A program made the position numbers and the translations under genes. Below are positions 48,834-59,966 of a stretch of 64,000 nucleotides of DNA, in pieces. The notes below the pieces were generated by a model, which saw only the letters and a list, made by a program, of their open reading frames with translations, was not told the DNA's origin and ran no database searches. Origin of the DNA: Coprinus comatus (taxonomy: Eukaryota > Basidiomycota > Agaricomycetes > Agaricales > Agaricaceae); NCBI GenBank assembly GCA_034638255.1, contig JAWPGT010000058.1:62001-126000 (forward strand), written 5' to 3'. Position 1 is the stretch's first letter; each line of letters starts with the position of its first letter.

Positions 48834-50138
48834 ATGCCAAGCTCCATTTCACCACTCCCCTGCATCTTATGTGGTTGTATAGCCCGGCCCCCTTCCCAAG
48901 GTCACTCTGATCAACCCAACTTGACCACCGAAGTCATCGAAATAATCGATGAAGATATCTCCCTCACAGAGAAAAAACTCGAACTGCTGTTGTTGAAGCG
49001 CATGTCTATTATCAAACAGCTCAACTCCGAGTCTCCTTCAATCACCTATCGGATTCCTCCCGAGGTTCTTTCGAACATCATGGAGATGTCGATTACACTG
49101 GATATCGTGTCGATGCCCTTGAAGCTTGGAGGGGGATGAAGTCCGGTTCCGAAACATGGATTTTGCACCTTCCTATGAACCTCAGTGCGGTTTCATCTTA
49201 CTGGCGCGATGTTGCTCAATCAACGCCTCGAATATGGACATCACTCAAGTTTCAACACTTAAATAATCACACCGGAGCCAACAAAGATCCCGTCAAGAAC
49301 ATGATGGATATACTCCATTATTACTTCAGAAGGGCTAAAAACTTATCACTTTCATTGGACTTTGAGGTTTTACAACGTTCTGCTTCGAAAAAGATCTGCC
49401 ATCCACTTATAGTTACTGCTGTTCGAGATTATCCAACACGGATCAAGGGATTAATACCTCCTAATACTCTGATCTTGAACTGGAAATTAAACACTTATCC
49501 TCACTTGGAGGTCTTAACTATGACCTACTTGGACCAGTCCCAATCGCTTCCCATATCACCAGATTTGAATCAGCTAAACCTCTTTCGGGGCAAACCGAGT
49601 TCAATACTTCTCTCTACTAGAACAATCACACATCTAGAACTATTCGACATTCGCTATGAAGATTCGATTCGATTGCTTCTCGAATGCCGGGACACTCTCG
49701 TTGAATTCCATTGTAGTCATTCAAGGCAATGGGGTGAATATGATGATCTGCTAGAGCGATGAGGTGATGAAAATAAGTATCTGACAGACAGTCATGACGA
49801 TTCCACATTTTATACTTTACCCCGGCTGGAGAAGATTAGTTGGGTCTACTCCAGAATTCACGGTCGTTTATTACCTTTGCACCTTTGATCGATTCATCCT
49901 TCAACATCTCAATCTACCTTCGCTTCACGAAGCATTTGTCTATAAGCTCGGAGCATGTCATTTAGAAATATCCCAATCTACAGGTACACCAATGTTCTTC
50001 AACAAAACTTCGTCTACATTGTCGGTGGTGGATATTGGGACTGACATTTATCTTGAGGCTGGTTATAATGGAAATCAAGAAGTGAGGATGGAGGAATACT
50101 TTGTGCAAATGTTCGAGGGCATGGACACTAGAAACTGA
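48834..50138 (+). pseudogene. Decayed F-box/LRR gene
   Basis: Starts MPSSISPLPCILCGC at 48834, then a coiled coil (ISLTEKKLELLLLKRM) and the F-box IPPEVLSNIMEMSI. The frame ends at 49138 but the F-box continues in another frame from 49136 (LSAVSSYWRDVAQSTPRIW). LRR-like sequence (YPHLEVLTMTYL, ITHLELFDI) runs to a stop at 49762. A third frame shift is needed to read LPRLEKISWVYS and then FILQHLNLPSLHEAF to 50138. At least three frame changes without splice sites make it a pseudogene of the local F-box family. Confidence 0.7.
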
Positions 50139-51281
50139 CAGTTCGTTGTGATCCTCACGCAATACTTGCGCCCATACGTGCTTTGACACCCTCTCGGCGC
50201 ATATCAGACAAAAAACTTCTCATCCCCAGTACTATCATTGTCATGGAGTTGATAAAGTTTTTGTAAAATGTGAATTCCTCTATCAGTTTTGTGTATTAGA
50301 GGTTAAGAATTTACTCACAGGTAGGCGTATCCATATACTAAACAACGCCCTAAAAATCTTCAATTTTGTAACTAGCGCAATGCTGCCACAGACCTGCCGG
50401 TGCGAAAAGTGCAAAAATCAAGGAGTTGATAAACCTGTGACGTGAGACAGTCACACAAATTATGACTGGGAACAAAATGATGGCATTCAAGCTTGCCAGT
50501 TTTGACAGGTTGATCCATGCTGACAATCTCAGAAGGCATCGTCATCACATTGAATGATTGAAATTAGGCATGGTTCTAAGGTAAATATTACTATTATTCT
50601 ACTATCTATATACCTAATTACTGATAAGCATAATAGTAATATCCAGGGCCAGTGACTGGTGTACTACTGTTGTAGTTGTATGGCTCGAGACATTGAATTT
50701 GATCAGGCCAGTGATTAAAAATGGAGTAGCTGGAGCTTGCATAAGGGTGAGGGGAATAGGTATAGCCAGTCATGTTGTATTGAGTTGTATCAGCAAGAGC
50801 GGGTATCCTTTATCTTTACAGCCCAGCTGTATTTTGTCGTCGCATACCAGCACTCAGTTTGAGAGGAAGAAATGGAAAAAAAGAATACATTGAAATGCAT
50901 CATTGACGTGATGTCAGTAAAAATCCGAATGAAAGGCCTATACAGGCCTGTAATACATACTATTTATTTTACATTTTTATGTATGCTAGCTTAAATCTAT
51001 AGTAGGTATGTCATATACCTGTAGAAAACTGTTATTTTTTTGTATGTATTTACGGAATATATTACTAGTCTATGACGAGTGAAGTATGAGCGAATAATTG
51101 TAGAATCAGGTCTTTGTGATGGCAGAAGTTACGGTCACAGTAACTCGCCTCCTTCCTCCTCACCGCCATTACCACGACCGTGGCACGTCGTACACTAAAG
51201 ACATACACGCTTTTGTTTCTCATTCACATACACAATCCAACACACATTCTTTCTAAGCCATACGCAAACTCGTCAAGCATC

Positions 51282-53109
51282 ATGCCTGAAGTCAAAGTTT
51301 TATTGTATGACCCAACATTGGAAATCTGGCCAGATTTTGCATCCGAGCCGTTCCTCGCAGCAAGACAAGCTATAATGGCAGCTAGGCAGTGTACTGAAGA
51401 GGAAGCAGCACACCACATGAGAGAGGCATGGACAGCACAGAACAATGAGAGACGGGCACGTTGGCAGGCTCAACAACAAGAGGAGCCGGCTCACCCATGA
51501 CCCTCGGAAGAACCTGAAAGACTCAGACGACGAGGGGAGGAGTCAGAGGATGAAGAAGCCCAAGAGGAAGTACCAAGAGCACACTCATGAGAAGCCCCAG
51601 GTCCTTGCAGAGGGGATGGGCAGCTCGAATCACCAGAACCAATGGCTCAACCTCCCAACCCAGTCCGAACAGGGGTCAAACGCAAAGGACCCAATGTGAT
51701 GGACAAAGACAAGGTGGTGAGCACCAATGCGGAAGAGCAGCCATCGAGCTATGCAATCAAGAAATTGAAGAACTATGAGTTTGTCGAACTCTGGTATTTC
51801 TCTTCAGATGGTTGTGAGGATGCAGCTCGCAATGGCTACTTGCGTGATGATGGTGCTCTCGCCTTGACACAGCACAATACAACTGTAACATTCAGGCCAC
51901 TAGACTCAGTTACTGCCTCAAAGAATGCTGTCGCAGATGAGGCCCTTTCCTGGGATGAAGTCTTACTTGCGTACCCAGTGATGGTTAGGCACATGAGGCA
52001 ATTGGCATGGCCAGTCAACCTTATTGAATCACTCAGTGACTTTTATTTCTATCTCATGATGCACAAATCACGAAAAACACCTTTGGGCTATCGGGCAGTC
52101 CTTCTCTATCAGGCTCAAGTTCGCAAAGAATGGCACCAGGCACTCAATGGACCAGAGCAGACAGTCTTCAACATCGTGATCATCAATGACAAGAGGTTGG
52201 AACAACTAGAGGAGACAGTTCGAAAGAGTGAGAGTCAGCAGGCCATCAACGAGTGCGTATTTTCATGTCATTTCAGCTTTTATAGTCTCTAAAAGATTAT
52301 TGTTTCACTCCACACATTCTCTCCTCCATCCACGTACATGGGATGCTTTGCTACATGCCACATGCTACACGCAACACGCTACATGCTACACATGACATGC
52401 TACACATGACATGCTACACATGACATGCTACATGCTACATGCAACACATAACATGCAACATGCAACATGCAATACACAACATATATCATGTACAACACTC
52501 AACTTGCACCTTTCCTTTCCCTTACAATGACATTACCCCAAAACCTCGATGACCCCATCATCGTTCACACACCGCAACAAATATCAACTGCTTTCAAATC
52601 GTAGAATGCAAGCATTAAATAGGGAAAGTGCTAGGAAGTTGAATGATATTTCAATAGGCAGGCATCTCCAGACTCAAACACAGCCACGTCCATATACAGC
52701 CCAATCAACTCGAGCATCAAGGCTGGCTGCTAACAACCCACCCAGACCAGTGAGGACACAAGAAGCTGGGGATTCTCCACCACCATACAAGAAGAGGAGA
52801 GTCGCCTCCACTTCTTTTCGCTCCCCAGATATGGGCTCCACCCTCTCAGCCTGCCCAGTATGCCTTGGTCGTCACCCGCATGACATCGGAAAGTGCTCAT
52901 CTGAACAACTGTGGGATGGGAAAACAAAGGCAATGTGCTGAAGAGAAGGAAAGCACCTTCTTGCAGTTGACGGCACAGGCTCTCTCTGTCGTGACTGGCA
53001 AGCAGTTCAAGGATGTCAACAGACAGACCACATTCATCGTCACCGATGCTCAGGATGTGGCAAGAGATCCCATGGAGCTCAGAGTTGCCCTCAAGTGCAA
53101 AAGGCATAA
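51282..53109 (+). pseudogene. DIRS-like retrotransposon gag
   Basis: MPEVKVLLYDP at 51282 begins a frame that runs, through TGA at 51498 and 51588, into the conserved gag core KNYEFVELWYFSSDGC. A 351-bp intron (52254-52604, GTGCGT...TCGTAG) contains a minisatellite. After it the frame continues with ACPVCLGRHPHDIGKC, a TGA at 52939, and the zinc-binding CSGCGKRSHGAQSC, ending at 53107. Three in-frame TGA codons make it inactive. The RT frame overlaps its end. Confidence 0.65.
52344..52490. repeat. ACATGC/ACACATG minisatellite inside the gag intron
   Basis: Imperfect units of 8-15 bp (TACATGC, TACACATGACATGC repeated about three times, then AACATGC variants). Confidence 0.8.
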
Positions 53110-53720
53110 TGGAAATGTCCCCTATCACGTTGATGAATGGCAGCAGATGTTAGAAGCAACAGGTTTAATTGTGAAATATCCAGGCCTCGCACATGCGCTA
53201 AATTATGGTTTCGATGCAGGCATACCTATAATTAATGTAACCTATACCCCCCCTAATCATCCTTCTATACACCACCATCAAGAGGTCTTTAAAACCTTAA
53301 TGCTACATGAATTTAATAATCACAGATATCTTGGTCCCTACTCTAGACATGAAGTTGAGTTGTTGATTGGACCTTTCCAATCCTCTCCTTTGAGCATCAT
53401 TCCGAAACCAGGACGAAAAGGAAAATTTCGTCTGATCCAAAACTTCTCGCACCCATATACTACCAGTCCACTGATCACATCAATCAATCAGCATATAGAT
53501 ACAGACAACTTCCCATGTACATGGGGAACATTCAATGTTGTATGTAACTTGATCCAAAATCTTCCTCCAGGATCAGAAGCAGCAACACAAGATGTGAAAG
53601 AGGCATATAGATCAATACCCATTCACCCATCTCAGTGGCCAGGCATGGTGGTATGCTTAGATGAAGAAAAATTTGCAATCGACACACGAGATGCATTTGG
53701 GCTAGCTTCAGGAGCAGGGC
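52865..53720 (+). pseudogene. DIRS-like reverse transcriptase, N-terminal part
   Basis: RT palm and fingers: SPLSIIPKPGRKGKFRLIQ, then TQDVKEAYRSIPIHPSQW (first catalytic Asp) and DAFGLASGAG, where the frame is cut at 53720 by an LTR element. It resumes exactly in frame at 57004. Confidence 0.75.
53716..53720. repeat. 5-bp duplication, left of LTR element
   Basis: AGGGC; repeated at 56999-57003. Confidence 0.8.
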
Positions 53721-54117
53721 TGTTATGGTTTCATATTTATCATGACTAATCATTAGAACTAATGATGGATGATAGTGTACTTTCTCCTACTCATTTCACA
53801 TAGCCTTGGACTAGTACTTTCTACAGACTTCCACTTGTCGTTTCACTTGCCGTTTCAGCTGTAGATAGTTTTACCCTCCTGTCTCACATGTATCACGCAC
53901 AGCCTACAACCTGTACATCGTAGTTGTATAAATACATGGACAGCGACAGAGATTAAGCTTCAGCTTAATACTCTCTTGTTCTCTCTGTTCTACTTGCTAT
54001 CTCGCTCTCTGTCCTCTGCCTGATAACCCTAGAACTCAGAGTCAGCTCTAACTCTTGCACGAACGACTTATTAGTAAGGAACACCTGTGATCTACAGTCT
54101 GAGTACTGTGGAGGTCT
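53721..54117 (+). repeat. Left LTR (partial)
   Basis: Matches 56478-56884 with small indels (a duplicated ATAGCCTTGGACTA unit in the right copy). The last about 114 bp of the right LTR are not found here. A TATAAATAC box lies near 53927. Confidence 0.75.
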
Positions 54118-54373
54118 GTCAGGAATGCTCTAGACAGTCCCCAAGGTCAGTACTTATTGTTGGTTGAGGTTAGAAGAGTTGTGGTTGGATATTCTCTTTG
54201 GAGTTCTGGACTTGTAGATTGTTTCCGCTTTCTGTGACATCACAATGTCACGTCACACGTTACTGAAGCGTCCTGCAGACACATGAAGACTCTCTAGTCT
54301 AATACAAGTGTCTGCAGGTGAGTAGTTAAGAAGTTATTGTATCTCTCTAGTCTAATACAAGTGTCTGCAGTGT

Positions 54374-55987
54374 TTGTGTTTTATCTCAGTCATTTCTTAT
54401 CGGTTTCCTTCCATTCCTTTGTCATTGTGCTCGTCTCGTTGTCCTCTACGATCCTGCGATTACACAACAGGAGCTATCAATACTCCTCTTGCTTTCAATC
54501 CAGCTTTTGATCCTAACCAACTTCAACTGGACAATCCAGAAGTTCAAGTTCTTCTTGATACTGCTATCAAGGATATTCCTCCTCACATTCTCAATCACCT
54601 GCACATTGACACTCTTATCGCTCATGGTACTTACCCACCTGGAACAACTCTGATTGAAGAACCCCAACTTGCTGCAGCCATTGTCCTGGCAAGGTTCAAT
54701 GCCATTCCATCTACCATGGATCAAACAGAGACACCCATTGCTCACCCCATACCCCACATCGCAACCCCAGACACAGTCTCTCCCCTCATTGAACAACCAA
54801 CCACTGCACCCTCTAGGTCAGATGGTAACTCGCCTGAACCAGTATTTGCGATGGAAATTCACCTGAGAAGTGCACCTGCCACCCCCTCCGTTCATAATTC
54901 GAGTACATCGGAATGGGGAAATCACTATAACTGGAGAAGGGGAGTTGGACATCCAAACATGCTCTCCTACCACAAGGATGGAGAGGCACCACGAGAGTTA
55001 CCAGCTGGATCCAATGCCGAGTTTCTCTCCCTTCCATATTTCGAGAAACTCTATGAACTCTGGAATGTCCTCACCCACATTGCGTCAACGGCACGAGCAG
55101 AACGATATGCTCCCACCTCCGCACCCGGTCGCTTGGCACAATTATACTTCGTTCGACAACTCAGGGAGACCGTTACCAAGTACCTTGCCCGTGCATTGGA
55201 GATCTCAGAAGCCTCTACCCCCACAACCAACCCTCCATGACCAGATGACCCAACAGGATCAAATGTTCCTAGAAATGTTGGACGTGAGAACCCCAGCCTC
55301 CCAGCTAGCCAGGTTCCTCCCACCAATCTCCTTACCGACATCCCCAATACCTATCCAATCGCCCCAGACCATCCATTCGCCAACCTTGGTTCCAGATATC
55401 CGTATCGATACACCATGCCCGCTCTTTACCATCCCCCAAACCGACGAGAGGCCCGTATCTTACAAAATATCTCCAACCCACCATTTGAGTCGTCAAGAGC
55501 AGTTCACTATGCATTGTCATTAAAGGAACTGGCTGATAAGATCATCGGTTCTGAGGATTTTGAGCAACGGTTTGGAAGGTTCCCGGTCTACAAGTTGAAA
55601 GAAGATATCATGAAGAAGGATATTCCTTTACTGGTCTACAACCAGTTCACCGACGAAGAAAAGAAGTGTTATGATTACGGTTGCATTGTCTGTGGATTAG
55701 TTGGACACATTGGATCGTCATGCCCTGACTACCAATGCCGATTCTGCAACACCATGGGACATTATTCCTGGACTTGCAAGAATCGACCCACATCCCCAGT
55801 CATTGTCTCTCAACTCAATACTCCCGAGCCCCTGGAACCAGCCACTCCCATCGCACTTACGAGAGCTCAAGATCAAATCACTCCCGAGATCTTCGGTACC
55901 CAGAAAGCTCATGGACTACAATTTCATTGTGTTGGACATACTTCCTCCCTCCTCACCCCTCTCCCTCGACGTCTTGATGAGAACTGA
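54374..55987 (+). pseudogene. LTR-element gag with two zinc knuckles
   Basis: One reading frame across 54374-55987 with a TGA at 55238-55240. The 5' part has Pro/Thr-rich sequence and a capsid-like helical section (SLPYFEKLYELWNVLTHIA). The 3' part has ALSLKELADKIIGSEDF and the knuckles CIVCGLVGHIGSSC and CRFCNTMGHYSWTC (both CX2CX4HX4C), so the protein would bind RNA. The true start codon is not clear. Confidence 0.7.
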
Positions 55988-56477
55988 AACCCCGAATTCA
56001 CCACCACTTATCTGTTAACCACTCATCCCACTTTGGATCGAATTCTGGCTCGTCGAACCCTTGCTCCTCTTACAAACGAGTGTCCCTTTCCTGCCAACTT
56101 GGAGAATGATGGAAACTATTGAGGAGATGCCAGACCATGGGTCAACCCCAGATTGCCACCTAACCGAGTCACCTATTGAGATGAGCAAGATAACCGCCAA
56201 GTAGATGAAATCCGTCACCCCTCCCAGTTCCTACACCGCATTTCACATACTCCTCCTCTTTGGGAAATCCCCACTTCAGCAGTACGCCACCCTCTTCCTG
56301 CCAGACCACCCACTCCGCTGCCTGCCTACCAAACTCGACCCTCTCGCTATGACAGACGTGTCTAAACGTGGACTTGTTTCTTTGAGTACCTTTTTCCTTT
56401 TCCTTTTATTTTCATCTGGACTACTACCTTGAACTATTATTTATGAACTATGGACTAGTTCTCTAGAAAGGGGATAA

Positions 56478-56998
56478 TGTTACAGTTTCATATTTATCAT
56501 GACTAATCATTAGAACTAATGATGGATGATAGTGTACTTTCTCCTACTCATTTCACATAGCCTTGGACTACTGTTTCGAATAGCCTTGGACTAGTACTTT
56601 CTACAGACTTCCACTTGCCATTTCAGCTGTAGATAGTTTTACCCTCCTGTCTCACATGTATCATGCACAGCCTACAACCTGTACATCGTAGTTGTATAAA
56701 TACATGGACAGCGACAGAGATTAAGCTTCAGCTTAATACTCTCTCATTCTCTCTGTTCTACTTGCTATCTCGCTCTCTGTCCTCTGCCTGATAACCCTAG
56801 AACTCGGAGTCAGCTCTAACTCTTGCACGAACAATTTATTAGTAAGGAACACCTGTGATCTACAGTCTGAGTACTGTGGAGGTCGTCCCCCAAAAGTAGT
56901 CTCAGTAAGAGTAGATGTTCTCCTCCTACGAGCACCTTGAAGAGGTCCATCGTAGCATCATCTATACCAAAACAGAGGTATAGGCAAGATCTATAACA
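56478..56998 (+). repeat. Right LTR
   Basis: 521 bp from TGTTAC to TAACA, preceded by the purine tract. Confidence 0.7.
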
Positions 56999-58262
56999 AG
57001 GGCTCTATGGAAAAGTGGCCGATGCAGGAATAGAGCTAATGCGATCAACAGGAATGGGTCCGATCACAAAATGGGTAGATGACCATATGTTTATATGTCT
57101 CCAGCGAAAACACATCAAACCTTATAATGCAAAGCGAGAGCAATGGGCAAATGATATAGCGAGAAACGGAGGAGAGATACACCAGAGAGGAAGACTATGG
57201 TTCAAAGGGATTCAACGCTCCTCAGATAAGCCAGAGGAGTTTGATGAGGATTGCAGGTATCTGATTAAAGCCTTTCCCATGCAAGGAAGTCAAGCAGAGT
57301 CAGACTTCACATACACAATGAAGGATATTGACACAATCTCAGACCGATTAGGTATTCCATGGGAAAAAGAAAAAGATGTACCCTTTTCGTCAACAGTTCT
57401 ATTCATTGGTCTGGAGTGGGATCTATGTCACAAAACAGTAGGCATCCCAACCAAGAAGAGAGAGAAGTATTTAGCAGCTTTAGAGGAATGGCTAAGCAAG
57501 CACACGCATACACTAGAGGAGGCACAGAAGCTACATGGAAAGTTACTCCATGCAACTCTAGTCGTTCCACGGGGCTGGGCTTACATAAGCACACTAGAGA
57601 GCTTCTTGGGCATCTTTGGTAACAGACCTTTTACCCCTCACATGCCTTCAATATCTGTCATCAGTGACATTCTCTGGTGGAAAACCCTCCTCCAAGCCAC
57701 CATCATCAAGCATGTCATACCAGGAAGAGATGAACCCACAGACCTTCAAGCCTTCTCAGATGCCAGTTCAGAAGTGGGTATTGGAATCACAATTGGGAAA
57801 GAATGGCGCGCATGGTGATTGCTACCAGGCTGGAAAAGAGAAGGCCGAGACATTGGATGGGCTGAAGCGGTGGGATTTCACTTCCTGGTGGCAGCAACAA
57901 ACAGACTACGAAGGACAGATACCAAGTGCCTCAAAGTCTACGGTGACAACATTGGAGTTGTTGAAGGATGGTGGAGAGGACGAAGTCGCAACACGCAAGT
58001 CAATGAAGTCTTCAAGCTAACACTAGAACTGACAGAGAAAGCTAACCTCTCCATTCTCTCCAGTTATGTCCGGAGTAAGAGCAACCCAGCAGATGCTCTG
58101 TCAAGAGGCATCTACCCAGACCAAGCACTCCTCCTCCCACCAATTGAAATCCCACTTGAATTCCAACCATTCATCGTTGATTTTGACAGCCCCCTCCACT
58201 CGCTTGAGCTACGTGCTCAGAGAAAAGGAAAGCAGAACATTCCCCAGCCAAAAAAGTCATGA
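56999..58262 (+). pseudogene. DIRS-like reverse transcriptase C-terminal part and RNase H
   Basis: Continues the RT frame: LYGKVADAGIELMRS, the active-site KWVDDHMF, and the thumb region LEEAQKLHGKLLHATLVVP. RNase H follows (LQAFSDASSEVGIGI, GDNIGVVEGWWRGRSRN, SKSNPADALSRGIYP). A TGA at 57816-57818 interrupts RT-RNase H. The gene ends at 58262, overlapped by the YR frame. Confidence 0.75.
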
Positions 58263-58266
58263 CAAA

Positions 58267-59966
58267 TCCTACAACTTGAACAACAGGTCTCTCAGCAATG
58301 TTATGAGACACAAGTGCAAGAGAGTGACATCACTCATCTCTCTAGACCAGGTTTCAACACCAGCGAGTAGTTCCAGGACTTTTAATAAACATGTGAGAGA
58401 TATGACAACAACACTACAGCCTGCGACACCTGACTCAAACCCACCACCACTCCAAAATCCAATACCATACCCATCACACCGTACTCCTGCTATGTCCCTC
58501 CTTCGTCCTCATGTCCCAGCTAAGGAAAGGCTCCTGAAGTGGACACCAAAACAAAACACTACCACTTCCCAATAGTCTTCATCACATCCAGATGATCCAG
58601 CACAGGCCAATCGGGAGGGAAGGATTGGAGAAGATGACACACTGGAAGCCTTTCTGGTAAAGGCTTATGGCGACTCAACAGCAGCAGTGTATGGCTCAGG
58701 ACTCTTAGCCTTTCATGTCTTCTGTGATGCATGAGAGATCAGGGAAGAGGAGCGAGCACCAGCCTCACAAAATCTCATAGCAGCATTCATCCACTCACTT
58801 GCAGGTCTCTACTCTGGAGGTACAATCAACAACTATGTTTGTGGGGTGAGAGCGTGGCATTTAGTGCATAGCATTGACTGGTCAATGAACGAAGCAGAAA
58901 TGGAGATTCTCATACGAGCAGCAGAAAAAATGGCTCCACCAACATTGAAGAGAGCAAAGAGAGAACCATATACAGTGGAATATATCAAAGCTATCAGAGA
59001 ACATCTAGACCTGACTGCTCCTCAAGACATGGCAGTCTTCGCATGCCTCACAACTGCCTTCTACGCAATGGCCCGGTTAGGAGAGGTCACAGTCCCCTCT
59101 ATCAAGGCCTTCGATCCACTCAAACATGTCATGCCAAAGCACATCAGGGTTGAAGTAGACAGGAACAACCTCACCTCAACCATCCTACACATCCCGAGTA
59201 CCAAAGCAGCTCTCATCAGAGGAGAAGACATCCATTGGAGCAAGCAGGATGACGAGACAGACCCAGAAGCAGCCCTCCAGAACCACATCCTTCATAACCA
59301 ACCTCCTCCAAATGCACACCTATTCGCATACAAGTTCGGAAAAAGTGGACATCGACCCCTCACAAAACAGGTATTCAACAGAGCAATCGGAAAAGCAGCA
59401 AAGAAGTGTCAGAATGGTAGAGAGTGATATTGAGAATGAGAGTGAAGTTGAGAGAGAGTTAAGCTCAGACACAGACACAGACACAGAAAGAAGGGAATTA
59501 GTTTTTTTATAGTTTGGCTAAGACATGAGGGACTTATATATCTACCAGAACAAAGAACAACCAAAAGGGGAGAACAATAAGGACCCTTGCCAGCACACAA
59601 AGGGAATATGTAAGTAACATAATAAGGGAAAAGAACATTATGAAAGAGTCCAGAACATCAGGATAAGATAAGTGGAGTGATTAGGAAAGATGGATAAGAT
59701 AAGGAGATATCTGGGAAAAACCTAACAAGAAGGCAGGCCTTACAACGAAACAAGGACATGCCATTAGGATAGGGTCAACACTTGAGTATCTGCTAAGAGG
59801 AGTACCACTTGAAGCAATGAAAGCAAAAGGCTGGTAGGCCAGTGAGGCATTTGCAGGATACCTAACGAAGCATGCTCAAATCCTCGCACCATATATGCAG
59901 GCCAGACCACACCTGCAAGGAGAACTCCATTGCATAGTCATACCCAGAGTAGCGAGGCGCAAATAA
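58267..59966 (+). pseudogene. DIRS-like tyrosine recombinase
   Basis: Core of the tyrosine recombinase superfamily. AYGDSTAAVYGSGLLAF is the N-terminal domain, MARLGEVTVPS holds the first Arg, and LTTKQGHAIRIGSTLEYLL the HxxR box. TKHAQILAPYMQ includes the expected C-terminal region. The frame has stops at 58573 (TAG), 58732 (TGA) and 59836 (TAG) and a 320-bp interruption (59417-59736) that fits a phase-1 intron. Being linked to gag and RT-RNase H identifies the element as DIRS-like rather than a Crypton. Confidence 0.7.

Larger units (their letters stand above)
53721..56998 (+). mobile_element. Gag-only LTR retrotransposon inserted in the DIRS RT gene
   Basis: Bounded by TGTTA and TAACA, with AGGGC duplicated on both sides; removing the block and one duplicate restores the RT frame. 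A 53721-54117 LTR portion is repeated at 56478-56884. A purine tract (GAAAGGGGATAA) precedes the right copy. Inside is one gag-like frame with two CCHC knuckles and no protease, RT or integrase. This is the TR-GAG type of non-autonomous element. Confidence 0.8.

Noticed and set aside
52344..52490. CRISPR-like array
   Set aside because: Units are short, variable and without spacers; a eukaryotic minisatellite.
58267..59966. Free-standing Crypton tyrosine recombinase
   Set aside because: Gag and RT-RNase H lie directly upstream in the same orientation, so DIRS-like.
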